Shown one piece after another: positions 15,486 through 23,906 of a stretch of DNA of 54,977 nucleotides. Both the position numbers and the translations under genes were made by a program. The stretch is from an uncultured Bacilli bacterium. GTDB taxonomy: Bacteria; Bacillota_I; Bacilli_A; RF39; UBA660. Location: NCBI GenBank assembly GCA_944372455.1, contig CALVZF010000003.1, forward strand, positions 1-54,977, written 5' to 3'. Each line of letters opens with the position of its first letter. Within the stretch, counting starts at the first letter, position 1. The notes beneath the pieces were generated by a model. It had not been told where the DNA came from. It searched no databases and saw nothing but the letters and a program-made list of their open reading frames with translations.

Positions 15486-16701
15486 AAATATTTCTAAATT
15501 TATTACTTTTGTTAACATAAATAATACCAGCAGTTCCACCTATAAGTGATAGTGCGATTATTCCTAATCCAATTCCTACTCCCGTTTGTGGAGAGTTTTG
15601 ATCATTATCACTTGGTTTTCCATCTACTGCACTGTTATTTTGCCATACTGCATATAACGTTAAATTTGCATCTTTACTATAACTACTTCCTGGATCATAA
15701 GTACTATCTTTACTAGTTGCATTTTTATTTGTTGACCACCCTAGGAAAGTATACCCATCTCTTGTTGGTTTTTGTGTACTTAATCTAATTGTTTCTCCTT
15801 CATTTTTTGTTTGTGATGCTGGAGCATTTTCTCCTCCATTTGCATCATATCTTATTGTGTAAGTTCCACAATTCTCATTCGTATATTTAACAACATAATC
15901 TATTGCGATAACCCCATAACAAGTATTTGCAGTTTTACCTGCATTAGCTCCACCGTCTACTACATATGTAACACAGCTATTTCCTACATCACTATCAAGT
16001 TCTGGAAAAATATCTTCTCCAGCAAGACTATTAATTTCTTCTTTATAATCATATAGATTAAAGGCAATTTCATTCAATTTATTATGATCACTCAAATTAT
16101 AAGTCTTACTTAATTGAATATTTAATTCATTAGTTGAAACATTAAAACTAGGATTATCGTCAATGTTTCCTACACGAGTTACTTCTGTCAAATAATCATT
16201 TGTTATAGCACTACGAAGCTTACTTTTAAGTTCAGAAATTTTACTACTATCCATATTATAATAATAACTATAATAAATTACTTGATAAAGTTCATCCCAT
16301 TGATTTGGCCTATCAACTATATGCTGACAATAATACTCATTGTCATCTCCTAAAACACAAAAATCTTTTGCTGAACTTGGTAAGTTACCACTATGTGATG
16401 ATGCATAGTTAGCTAAATGTTTTGACACTTCAAAAGTATAATCAATATAATTAGTTAATTCTGTACTATTTAAACTATCATTAATTCCTTCTGCAACAGA
16501 TGTCATATCTATAATACTGCTACTACCTGGATAATAAAATGTTGCAGTAGATGAATCATTAACTACTCCAAGTGCAGAAAATGGTTGGCTAAATAAATAA
16601 TGATAATTTTCTTCACATTCTGCCGCATTTGCTTCCCTTGGAATAATTAAAAACATTAAAGCAACAATTAAACTTGTGATTAATTTTATTTTTTTATTCA
16701 T
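15484..16701 (-). CDS. Secreted surface protein, paralogue with InlB B-repeat and SPQTG
   Basis: The 405-aa protein has a signal peptide at about 1-26 (PREANAAEC), an ectodomain beginning CEENYHYLF, one B-repeat, then SPQTG, a transmembrane helix and the tail NKFRNI. The C-terminal 120 residues match the neighbouring protein almost exactly. The N-terminal 280 residues are only distantly similar, sharing the Cys-x-YHYLF opening and a YYC element. It lies divergent from the class B sortase that probably anchors it. The pair looks like a duplicated adhesin or host-facing protein. Confidence 0.88.
   Translation of the reverse strand: MNKKIKLITSLIVALMFLIIPREANAAECEENYHYLFSQPFSALGVVNDSSTATFYYPGSSSIIDMTSVAEGINDSLNSTELTNYIDYTFEVSKHLANYASSHSGNLPSSAKDFCVLGDDNEYYCQHIVDRPNQWDELYQVIYYSYYYNMDSSKISELKSKLRSAITNDYLTEVTRVGNIDDNPSFNVSTNELNIQLSKTYNLSDHNKLNEIAFNLYDYKEEINSLAGEDIFPELDSDVGNSCVTYVVDGGANAGKTANTCYGVIAIDYVVKYTNENCGTYTIRYDANGGENAPASQTKNEGETIRLSTQKPTRDGYTFLGWSTNKNATSKDSTYDPGSSYSKDANLTLYAVWQNNSAVDGKPSDNDQNSPQTGVGIGLGIIALSLIGGTAGIIYVNKSNKFRNI
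15490..15865 (-). repeat. Copy 2 of the 375-bp near-identical repeat
   Basis: Partner of 13980-14355, in direct orientation about 1.5 kb apart. Homologous recombination between the copies would fuse the two genes and delete about 1.5 kb. Confidence 0.85.
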
Positions 16702-16868
16702 AACTTCAAACCTCTCTATTATTTATACTCCTTATTATAAGTAAATTATATAATATTTAAAATCTTTAGTCAATATCAAATAATTTATTTAATAAATGAA
16801 AGATTACATTGTTTAAATATTACAAATGTGATAATATTATTTTAGAATATAGTATGGAGGTGATTAAT

Positions 16869-18512
16869 ATTAAAGACGTAATAATTTTTCTAGACGATCA
16901 AAAAATAACCTTTTCATACAAAATTGATAATCCTATTAAAATTGTGACTTTAAATGAAACTGAAGAAGAGGAAAATACTGTCAATTTAAAAAACAAGATG
17001 ATTTTTAATGAGAAATATATCAAGGATAATTTACAAATAGTAGCTAATTTTATTAATGGATTAGCTATAACAAATAATATAAATAGTATTTACGTAAAAG
17101 ATTACGATTTATTACCTACTGTGATTAAAGTTATTTCACCATTAAAATCTATAAATAAACTTTACATTATTGAAAATAAAGAATTAACTTTTGAAATATT
17201 TGAGATGATCATGAAGTGCAAATATATAAAATATATAGATTGTCACAGTATTCCATTATATATGTTAGACAAATTAGATAAAAAAGAAATAGTTGTTAAT
17301 TCTAGAATACAGTATATTTCTACGGGTAACTTTATTAGTAAAAATAAATTATTTTCATATTCTAAAATGTTTTATAAAGATTCAATAATGTTTGATAAAG
17401 AATTAGATGAAACAGATATTAATGATTTCAATTTATTTTTAAAAAATAATAACCATCTTAAAGTTGTAGATATATATAACTTTAATTTAGAACTATTAAA
17501 CCAAGTATTAAAATGTTTAAACGATAATAACATAGCTAATATTTTAATTAATATTAGAGCAGACTCTAATAATGCTGAAACTATCAAAGATTCTCTACCT
17601 TTTTTTAAAACAATCAATAAAATGTATAAAGAACAAATGAATATTACTTTTAAAATTAAGTATTCACTAGAATATAGAAGGAAAAATTCTTTAAAACAAG
17701 TATCTATGAATATAGTTACAACTTGTTGTATAATTGTTAATGTATTGATGTTATGTAGTTTTGGAATAATGGAATATAATAACTATATAACTAAAAAAAC
17801 TACTGAAAGTATAAATAATATTGCGCAAGTAGAAATTGATCAAACTGATATTAGTGAAATTGAAACTGAAGAATCAAGCGAAAATGTTAATCATGAAGAA
17901 CCAGAACAAGAGGATTCTCAAAATAATGCTAGTTCAGATAGTACTAAAAATAAATTAACAGAGGATTATTCTAAACTAACTAAAATCAATAGTGATACTG
18001 TTGGATGGTTAAAAGTAAACAATACTAATATTAATTATCCAGTAGTACAAGCAGAAGATAATGATTATTATTTACATCGCGGATTTTATAAAAATAAAAC
18101 CATAAATGGGTGGGTTTTTATGGACTTTAGAAATAAAAAAGATGCGAATAATAGAAACACTATTATATATGGACATAATTTAAAAAATGGTATGATGTTT
18201 GGTAGTCTTAGAAATGTTTTAAATAGCAGTTGGTATAATAATAAATCTAATTTAAAAATTACTTTTAACACAACAAGTAAAAAAATGACATGGCAAATAT
18301 TTTCTACATATGTTATAGATGTTACTAATGATTATATATATACATATTTTGCTAATGATGAAGACTATATGAACTTTTTAACTAAAATTAAAAATAGAAG
18401 TATTAAAGATTTTGGAATAAATTTGACAGCTAGTGATAAAATTTTAACATTATCTACATGTCAAAGTAATGGAACTAGAAGATTAGTAGTTCATGCAAAA
18501 TTAATTAATTAA
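16869..18512 (+). CDS. Class B sortase with a large N-terminal extra domain
   Basis: The C-terminal 190 residues are a class B sortase: TVGWLKVNNTNINYPVVQ, the catalytic His in TIIYGHNLKNG, the catalytic Cys in TLSTCQSNGTRRLVVHAKL and the downstream Arg. A single transmembrane helix (about 17713-17770) is preceded by about 280 residues of unrecognised, probably cytoplasmic sequence. An acidic linker joins the helix to the sortase. Ordinary SrtB proteins are 230-260 aa. The start is uncertain: GGAGGTG (16856-16862) points to an ATT codon at 16869, while ATG 16854 and TTG 16809 lack an SD. It probably anchors the two SPQTG proteins encoded divergently. Confidence 0.9.
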   Translation: MKDVIIFLDDQKITFSYKIDNPIKIVTLNETEEEENTVNLKNKMIFNEKYIKDNLQIVANFINGLAITNNINSIYVKDYDLLPTVIKVISPLKSINKLYIIENKELTFEIFEMIMKCKYIKYIDCHSIPLYMLDKLDKKEIVVNSRIQYISTGNFISKNKLFSYSKMFYKDSIMFDKELDETDINDFNLFLKNNNHLKVVDIYNFNLELLNQVLKCLNDNNIANILINIRADSNNAETIKDSLPFFKTINKMYKEQMNITFKIKYSLEYRRKNSLKQVSMNIVTTCCIIVNVLMLCSFGIMEYNNYITKKTTESINNIAQVEIDQTDISEIETEESSENVNHEEPEQEDSQNNASSDSTKNKLTEDYSKLTKINSDTVGWLKVNNTNINYPVVQAEDNDYYLHRGFYKNKTINGWVFMDFRNKKDANNRNTIIYGHNLKNGMMFGSLRNVLNSSWYNNKSNLKITFNTTSKKMTWQIFSTYVIDVTNDYIYTYFANDEDYMNFLTKIKNRSIKDFGINLTASDKILTLSTCQSNGTRRLVVHAKLIN

Positions 18513-18538
18513 AGAGGTATCAAATGATATACCTCTTT
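18511..18538. terminator. Bidirectional terminator, sortase/XRE gene
   Basis: A perfect 10-bp stem (AAAGAGGTAT and ATACCTCTTT, 8-nt loop) lies between the convergent genes. T-rich sequence follows it on the plus strand. Confidence 0.85.
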
Positions 18539-18895
18539 TTAATTAAACGTTTTATCTAATTTATCAATTATTCTTTTTGGATTTTCTTTTAATTTTGAAT
18601 ATAGTTCATAATGTTTTCTAAGCTCTAAAATAATTTCAATATCTTCTTTTGAAACTGCTACGTTGTATTCGTCTTCGTCTTCTCTAAATTTCATACTTGC
18701 TTCACTATTAAGTAAGTAGTTTGGTGTAGTATTTAAGATTTGTGCTAAATCTATTAAAGTTTCAATATTAGGAGTCCTATTATTCTTTTCATAACAACAA
18801 ATTGAAACTTTGGTTACATTTACTAAGTCTCCAAGTTGTTGTTGAGTAAGTCCTCTTTCTATTCTAAGCTTTCTCAATCTTTCACCATCAAACAC
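18539..18895 (-). CDS. XRE-family transcriptional regulator, 118 aa
   Basis: The start is GTG at 18895 behind AGGAGGTGA. An HTH_3 domain covers residues about 6-60 (LRKLRIERGLTQQQLGDLV, VTKVSICCYEKNNRTPN). A charged helical C-terminus probably dimerises. It is divergent from a second, smaller HTH gene (19036), with TTAGTTA-type repeats between them. It probably represses its own and perhaps the neighbouring promoter. Its targets are unknown; the sortase locus next door is a possibility only by proximity. Confidence 0.88.
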   Translation of the reverse strand: MFDGERLRKLRIERGLTQQQLGDLVNVTKVSICCYEKNNRTPNIETLIDLAQILNTTPNYLLNSEASMKFREDEDEYNVAVSKEDIEIILELRKHYELYSKLKENPKRIIDKLDKTFN

Positions 18896-18915
18896 TAAAT
18901 CACCTCCTAGTTATC

Positions 18916-18970
18916 CATTAGTTAATGCAATTATATATTCCTATAAATAACTAATGTTTTAAATTAACTA
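18916..18970. promoter_or_regulatory. Operator-like repeats between two HTH genes
   Basis: CATTAGTTAATG (18916), ATAACTAATG (about 18947) and ATTAACTAA (about 18963) are three copies of a TTAGTTA-type half-site in alternating orientation. They lie in the 140-bp divergent spacer. This is the layout expected for a Cro/CI-like autoregulated pair. Confidence 0.45.
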
Positions 18971-19035
18971 AAAAGTAACTTTTCTGTTGTAAAACTAAAA
19001 TAAATGCTTTATAATTATAATGGTGGTGGTTAATT

Positions 19036-19251
19036 TTGAGTAAACTTTTTGAATTGAGAAAAGCATGTAACTTTTCTTATCAACAAATGGCCAATAAACT
19101 TAATATAAGTAAAACATTTTATTGGCAAATAGAAAATGAACAAAGAAGACTATCCTACGACATGGCTTATCGGATAGCGCAAATTTTTAATTTAAAGCCA
19201 GATGAAATATTTTTTGAAGAATATAAAAAGAGATTAGAAGCTAAAGATTAA
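19036..19251 (+). CDS. Small XRE-type HTH protein, 71 aa
   Basis: The start is TTG at 19036 behind GGTGGTGG. Nearly the whole protein is an HTH domain (LRKACNFSYQQMANKLN, KTFYWQIENEQRRLSYDMA), with a short charged tail. It resembles YqaE/Cro-like regulators. It is divergent from the 118-aa XRE gene, and its last codons overlap the convergent ssb stop by 4 bp. Confidence 0.8.
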   Translation: MSKLFELRKACNFSYQQMANKLNISKTFYWQIENEQRRLSYDMAYRIAQIFNLKPDEIFFEEYKKRLEAKD

Positions 19252-19592
19252 CTACTAGTCTCTTCTTTTTTAGATTTAGGAGTTAAAAATGAAAGCTTTT
19301 CAACAACTAATTGAATAGTATTAAATTTAGGTAAATTATCTTGTTCAATTGTTTTGGTTTGTAATCTTCCTTTTACTGCTACTAAATCTCCCTTAGACAA
19401 AAAAGTTACTGCTGTTTCCGCAACTCCAGACCATAAAGTACATTCAATAAAGTCAGTTTCATATTCACCATTATGATTTTTAAAAGATCTATTAACTGCA
19501 ATAATTAAATTAGTAACTTTAATATTATTTCCTGTTTCTCTTAATTCTGGAGTTTTAACTAATCTTCCAATTATTATTACATTATTTATAAT
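19248..19592 (-). CDS. ssb: Single-stranded DNA-binding protein with apparent ATT start
   Basis: The 114-aa OB-fold protein begins INNVIIIGRLVKTPELRET after the initiator and continues with IAVNRSFKNHNGEYETDFIEC and LVAVKGRLQTKTIEQ, the SSB core. The acidic C-terminal tip of primary SSBs is absent (it ends KKEETSS), and the length is short. This suggests a secondary SSB rather than the replication one. There is no ATG, GTG or TTG start. An in-frame stop lies at 19607-19605, and AAGGAGG (19606-19600) is followed after 7 nt by ATT exactly where other SSBs have their initiator Met. It overlaps the convergent HTH gene by 4 bp. Confidence 0.9.
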   Translation of the reverse strand: MINNVIIIGRLVKTPELRETGNNIKVTNLIIAVNRSFKNHNGEYETDFIECTLWSGVAETAVTFLSKGDLVAVKGRLQTKTIEQDNLPKFNTIQLVVEKLSFLTPKSKKEETSS

Positions 19593-19651
19593 ATTAATTC
19601 CTCCTTACAAACAAAATATTAAGTTAGAATTTTAAAAAATACAAACAAAAG

Positions 19652-19689
19652 AAAAATGTTTTCTAGACTCCAATCTAAAAAACATTTTT
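19652..19689 (-). terminator. Terminator downstream of the amidase gene
   Basis: AAAAATGTTTT-x-TAGA and TCTA-x-AAAACATTTTT form a long stem around CTCCAA. A T-rich stretch follows on the minus strand. The 85 bp up to the amidase stop hold nothing else I can identify. Confidence 0.7.
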
Positions 19690-19738
19690 GTTATTTGATT
19701 AATAATTATAAATAATTTATACTTTTTAAAGTACTAAT

Positions 19739-21100
19739 TTATAAATTTAGAAACTCTTCAAAACTTTTTTTAATACCTTCAACATACTTATCTTGATTAT
19801 TGATAATGTTCATTAAATCATTATCAGAATTCATAAATCCTAATTCAACAAGGTAACTTTCTACACCCATATTTGAATTATAATAAGTGTTAGCACCATA
19901 ATCTTTGTTTCTTCCGTCTACGTAAGCATTAGTAGCTATTCCTCCTGGTTCTCTTATAATAAATAAATACGGAGTATCAGTTGTTATATTATATGGTTCT
20001 AACCCTGCTTCTTCTGCTGAAGCCTTAGAAGATTCAATTTCAGAATAAGAGAAATTTCTTACATACACACCATTTGTAACTTTGTATGTTACATTTGGTG
20101 AATAAGTAGTATTAGCACTTTTTACTATATTATCTGCTAAAAGTGAAGCAAACTCTAATTTGGCATTTGATGGACAATAAATTTCTATTCCGCCATTTTT
20201 CATTTTATATTCTGCGCTATTTAAATGAATAGATATTAAATATTTAGCTTTTACTTCATTTGGAATTACTGCTCTACCACCTTTACCATACATATCATAA
20301 ATTCCTAAATCTTCTTCATTTGAACCATCTCTAGTTAATTTTACTTTAAGACCTAGACTTTCCAATGATTTTTTCAATTTTTTTCCTACATCTAAAGTAA
20401 TATCTTTTTCTATATAATCCGTTCCATTTATTTTAGTTACAGCTCCTCCATCTTTACCACCATGACCTGGATCAATTACTACATCATATATATTATTAGG
20501 AAGTTTTTCTTCTTTTACAACTATATTCATATAATTTTTATTTAAATCATTTTCTTTATATTTATCAAATGAAATATCTATTTTATTATTTTTATCATTT
20601 TTAGTAATTGTATAGTATTCAACATCTTTATATTCAGTTCCGTTTTTAATACTATAATATTCTATCTTATCTTTAGCGTCTTTATCTTCACTTAAATTTT
20701 TTTGTTTAATTTTTATCAAAATATAATAATTTCCTTTTTTTAAAGTTTCTAAATTAATTCCTTCATTAATATTATCTGAAGTTTTAAAATGAAATTTGTC
20801 ATCATTACCTAATTCATATTCAATTTCAAATTCTTGATCTTTACCTTTTAAATCTCTAAATACTAGTTTAGCTTCTAAAATATTATCTTCATATAACTTT
20901 TTGTCTAAACTACCGTTAATATTTAAATGAGTACCATAAACTATATACTTGGTTAATTCTACTTCTTCTTTATTAAGTGAAGTAAAGAGTAGTCTTTGTT
21001 GTTTTTCTTCTTCTGTTTCGCTAAAAAATTTACTATAAATTAAAAATCCCCCAAGTGCGATAAATAATATAATAATTATTAGTCCTAAAACTTTTTTCAT
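19739..21100 (-). CDS. N-acetylmuramoyl-L-alanine amidase (Amidase_3)
   Basis: The 453-aa protein has an N-terminal membrane anchor (residues about 4-22) and about 180 residues of Lys/Asp-rich extracytoplasmic region. The zinc amidase domain shows DVVIDPGHGGKDGGA (His), DYIEKDITLDV (Glu), ISIHLNSAEY (His) and the late catalytic Glu in YLVELGFMNS. It cleaves the amide bond between MurNAc and L-Ala in peptidoglycan. The start overlaps the sufB stop region (21100), so it appears to be cotranscribed with sufB. A sporulation (CwlD-like) or daughter-cell-separation role is possible and not resolved here. Confidence 0.92.
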   Translation of the reverse strand: MKKVLGLIIIILFIALGGFLIYSKFFSETEEEKQQRLLFTSLNKEEVELTKYIVYGTHLNINGSLDKKLYEDNILEAKLVFRDLKGKDQEFEIEYELGNDDKFHFKTSDNINEGINLETLKKGNYYILIKIKQKNLSEDKDAKDKIEYYSIKNGTEYKDVEYYTITKNDKNNKIDISFDKYKENDLNKNYMNIVVKEEKLPNNIYDVVIDPGHGGKDGGAVTKINGTDYIEKDITLDVGKKLKKSLESLGLKVKLTRDGSNEEDLGIYDMYGKGGRAVIPNEVKAKYLISIHLNSAEYKMKNGGIEIYCPSNAKLEFASLLADNIVKSANTTYSPNVTYKVTNGVYVRNFSYSEIESSKASAEEAGLEPYNITTDTPYLFIIREPGGIATNAYVDGRNKDYGANTYYNSNMGVESYLVELGFMNSDNDLMNIINNQDKYVEGIKKSFEEFLNL

Positions 21101-22437
21101 TATTTTCCTCCAATCATTTTAATGTTTTCTTTTAACAATCTATTTAATTCTATGGCATATTCTAATGGTAATTCATTTCTAAAATCTCCAATAAAGCCCA
21201 TAAGTAAAAGTTCAGTTGCTGCTTCTTCAGTTAAGCCTCTACTCATTAAGTAAAGTAATTTATCTTCATCTATTTTTGAAACGCTAGCTTCGTGTTCAAT
21301 TATGCTGCTATTATTCATATTAGTATTCCTAGGAATAGTATCACTTTTTGATAACTTGTCCATAATTAATGAATCACATTTTACATTACTTTTAGAGTTA
21401 ATGGAATTTTTTCTTATTTCAACTGTACCTCTATAATTAGCTTCTCCACCATTGTTAGAGATAGACTTAGAAATAATTTCACTTTTAGAATTTTTACCAA
21501 TATGTATCATACGTGCACCAGTATCTTGTATTTGATTTTCTTTAGCTAATCCTATTGTAACACATCTTCCAATAGAATTATCACCTTTTAAAATACAGCC
21601 CGGGTATTTCATGGTAACTTTACTACCTACATTACCATCTATCCACTCCATCATTCCGCCATCATCTACTATAGCCCTTTTAGTGACTAAATTATATACG
21701 TCATCACTCCAGTTTTGAATTGTAGTATATCTACATTTAGCGTTCTTTCCAACATATATTTCTACAACAGCAGCATGAAGGGCATCACTACTATAAACTG
21801 GAGCAGTACATCCTTCTATATAATGAAGTTCACTATTATCATCTACTACAATTATAGTCCTTTCAAATTGTCCCATATTCTCTGAATTTATCCTAAAATA
21901 GCTTTGCAAAGGTCTATCAAGCTTTGTATTTTTAGGTATATATATAAATGTTCCCCCACTAAATACTGCACCATTTAAAGCAGTAAATTTATTTTCTTTG
22001 TAGTTTACCAGTTTATTAAAATATTTTTTAAAAAGTTCCGGATATTTTTTAATGGCACTATCAGTATCTAAAAAAATTACTTCTTTTTCTTTAATATAAT
22101 CTAACATATTATGGTATATTACTTCACTTTCATACTGAGCAGATATACCTCCTAAATATTCTTTTTCAGCTTTTATTACTCCGATATTATCAAAAGTTTT
22201 CTCAATATTTTCATTTACTTCATTCCAATTATCATAAATATTATTACTAGCTCTTTTATAATAGTTAATTTTATCAAAATCTAAATTTAGATTTGGACCA
22301 AAATCTGGCATATCAATTTCATAGAAAGCTTCAAGAGATTTTAATCTAAAATCTCTTATCCAATCTGGTTCATTTTTAATTTTAGATATATATTTAATTA
22401 AATCAGTATTTAATTTTTTATATTTCATTTTGTTCAT
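21100..22437 (-). CDS. sufB: Fe-S cluster assembly scaffold protein SufB
   Basis: The 445-aa protein has the SufB/SufD beta-helix core. It includes VFSGGTFIYIPKNTKLDRPLQSYFRIN, HYIEGCTAPVYSSDALHAAVVEIY with the scaffold Cys, and SLIMDKLSKSDTIPRN. The conserved C-terminal helix motif is LYLMSRGLTEEAATELLLMGF. With SufC and SufD it forms the SUF scaffold that builds [4Fe-4S] clusters. It is separated from sufCDSU by two small genes and a terminator. Confidence 0.97.
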   Translation of the reverse strand: MNKMKYKKLNTDLIKYISKIKNEPDWIRDFRLKSLEAFYEIDMPDFGPNLNLDFDKINYYKRASNNIYDNWNEVNENIEKTFDNIGVIKAEKEYLGGISAQYESEVIYHNMLDYIKEKEVIFLDTDSAIKKYPELFKKYFNKLVNYKENKFTALNGAVFSGGTFIYIPKNTKLDRPLQSYFRINSENMGQFERTIIVVDDNSELHYIEGCTAPVYSSDALHAAVVEIYVGKNAKCRYTTIQNWSDDVYNLVTKRAIVDDGGMMEWIDGNVGSKVTMKYPGCILKGDNSIGRCVTIGLAKENQIQDTGARMIHIGKNSKSEIISKSISNNGGEANYRGTVEIRKNSINSKSNVKCDSLIMDKLSKSDTIPRNTNMNNSSIIEHEASVSKIDEDKLLYLMSRGLTEEAATELLLMGFIGDFRNELPLEYAIELNRLLKENIKMIGGK

Positions 22438-22501
22438 TTCATCACCATCTAACTAGATTATACTAAAAAAGGAGCATAAAAAAAAGTCTAATTATAGAGA
22501 A

Positions 22502-22530
22502 AAAACAATCATTTTAATTTTGATTGTTTT
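22502..22530 (-). terminator. Terminator after the suf-associated small genes
   Basis: A perfect 10-bp stem (AAAACAATCA and TGATTGTTTT, 9-nt loop) overlaps the stop codon at 22529. A T run follows on the minus strand, ahead of sufB. Confidence 0.85.
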
Positions 22531-22957
22531 AACTCATATAAGCATATTGTTCTTCCATCTTAACTTTTCTTTTAGTTTTTTCGCGTTTACATTTATTATT
22601 ACATTGGTTTACTTTTTTATTTTCTATAGATTCTAAATAATCTTCTTTATATTTTTGCATTGTATCTAAAATTCCTTGTAAATCTTTACCAGTTACTTTT
22701 TCTTTTGAGTCTATCCAAGGTCTATTTACTACATCAAAGGCAAGTTTGTTTTCTTCAATAACATCAGTATTTAATTCATAAATTTTATCTCCAAAAAAAT
22801 CATATACAAATACAATGTTTAAACCTTTTTGAGGAAGTAAATATCCAATCGTTGTTCCTTTATGTTTAGGTTTTAATCCTTCTCTTGTTTTAACTATATT
22901 ACCAACTACAAAATTAGAAAGCGCAAAACTTTTTGTGTCAAAATTTTTTTCTATCAT
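22529..22957 (-). CDS. Hypothetical GYLLP-motif protein in the suf region, 142 aa
   Basis: I do not recognise the family. The first 85 residues look like a small beta-rich domain (VVGNIVKTREGLKPKHKGTT, IGYLLPQKGLNIVFVYDFFG). The C-terminal third is basic and has two Cys in VNQCNNKCKREK. The IGYLLP element and its setting (GNIV upstream, a Phe/Asp-rich segment downstream) recur in the next gene (23011-23463), so the two may be distant paralogues. It lies in the run sufC-D-S-U-x-x-sufB, which suggests a link to Fe-S assembly or simply shared transcription. Confidence 0.7.
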   Translation of the reverse strand: MIEKNFDTKSFALSNFVVGNIVKTREGLKPKHKGTTIGYLLPQKGLNIVFVYDFFGDKIYELNTDVIEENKLAFDVVNRPWIDSKEKVTGKDLQGILDTMQKYKEDYLESIENKKVNQCNNKCKREKTKRKVKMEEQYAYMS

Positions 22958-23010
22958 AAACTCTCCTCTTTCTATAACATAATAATATGATTTATACTGA
23001 TATTTGTCAA

Positions 23011-23463
23011 CTAATAGTAAGTATTTTTTTTAATATATTCACTATGATTATATTCTGGATTTTCATCGCATATCCAAGCTTTTTTACTTTTTTCAAGGGC
23101 ATTTAAAAATTTACATTTATGTTCTTTAATTAATGAATTTATTACTACTTCTTGAGTATTATAATCTAACTCTAACCTTGAATTTTTAAAGTTAGAACAT
23201 ATAACGTAAAAATAGTCACCCTTTTTTTTATCAATGTTATTTCTAAAAACTTGATCGTATACATTTTTGGAAATAAAATCAAAAACTTGATTATCTGGTA
23301 AAAGATATCCAAAAGTAAAATCTTTTACTACTGAATTTAGTTTATTAGAATCTAAATAAACAATATTACCATAAACTATTTTTCTTTCTTTAAAAATTAT
23401 TTCTTTATTAGTTATTCCTTGTTCTAAAATTGATAAATATTCTAAGATTTCTTTCAATTCCAT
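23011..23463 (-). CDS. Hypothetical GYLLP-motif protein in the suf region, 150 aa
   Basis: The gene follows sufU by 20 bp, so it is probably cotranscribed. It has a helical N-terminus (ELKEILEYLSILEQG), then IVYGNIVYLDSNKLNSV, FTFGYLLPDNQVFDFISKNVY and a Cys-containing C-terminal part (EHKCKFLNALEKSKKAWICDENPEY). It shares the GNIV-to-GYLLP spacing with the gene at 22529. I recognise no domain. Confidence 0.7.
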   Translation of the reverse strand: MELKEILEYLSILEQGITNKEIIFKERKIVYGNIVYLDSNKLNSVVKDFTFGYLLPDNQVFDFISKNVYDQVFRNNIDKKKGDYFYVICSNFKNSRLELDYNTQEVVINSLIKEHKCKFLNALEKSKKAWICDENPEYNHSEYIKKNTYY

Positions 23464-23482
23464 AAATTCATTCCTTAACTAT

Positions 23483-23905
23483 TTAAATATATTTTTCCAA
23501 AATCTCTTTTATTCCATTCCAAGGTAATAAAGCACATTTTTTTCTGTTTGGTTGTTTATAAATTTCATCATATATTATAGCTTCACCAAGTATATCTTTA
23601 TCATAAGCTTTTTCATCTATCATATTTTCATAGTTACTAATTATAGTTAAAGCTTCTTTTACTGTTTTACCAATTAAGGTTTTAATCATAACAGAAGCAG
23701 TTGAAGTAGAAATTGCACAAGCTTCTCCATCAAATCTTATATCTTTTATAATATCATCTTCTATTTTTATCATAAAATCTAATTCATCAATACAACTTTC
23801 ATTATTAGTGTTAATTTTGATATAGCTTTCATCATCTATTAATCCTTTATTTTGAGGATTTTGAAAATTATCTATTAATAAACTTCTTTTTAAATTGGCA
23901 TCCAT
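23483..23905 (-). CDS. sufU: SufU sulfur-transfer protein
   Basis: The 140-aa IscU-like protein has the SufU zinc-site residues in FDGEACAISTSTASVM (Asp and Cys) and RKKCALLPWNGIKE (Cys), and the SufU-specific insertion between them. SufU accepts persulfide from SufS through a zinc-ligand swap in Firmicutes. The gene lies 1 bp from sufS, whose product it serves. Confidence 0.96.
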   Translation of the reverse strand: MDANLKRSLLIDNFQNPQNKGLIDDESYIKINTNNESCIDELDFMIKIEDDIIKDIRFDGEACAISTSTASVMIKTLIGKTVKEALTIISNYENMIDEKAYDKDILGEAIIYDEIYKQPNRKKCALLPWNGIKEILEKYI

Positions 23906-23906
23906 A

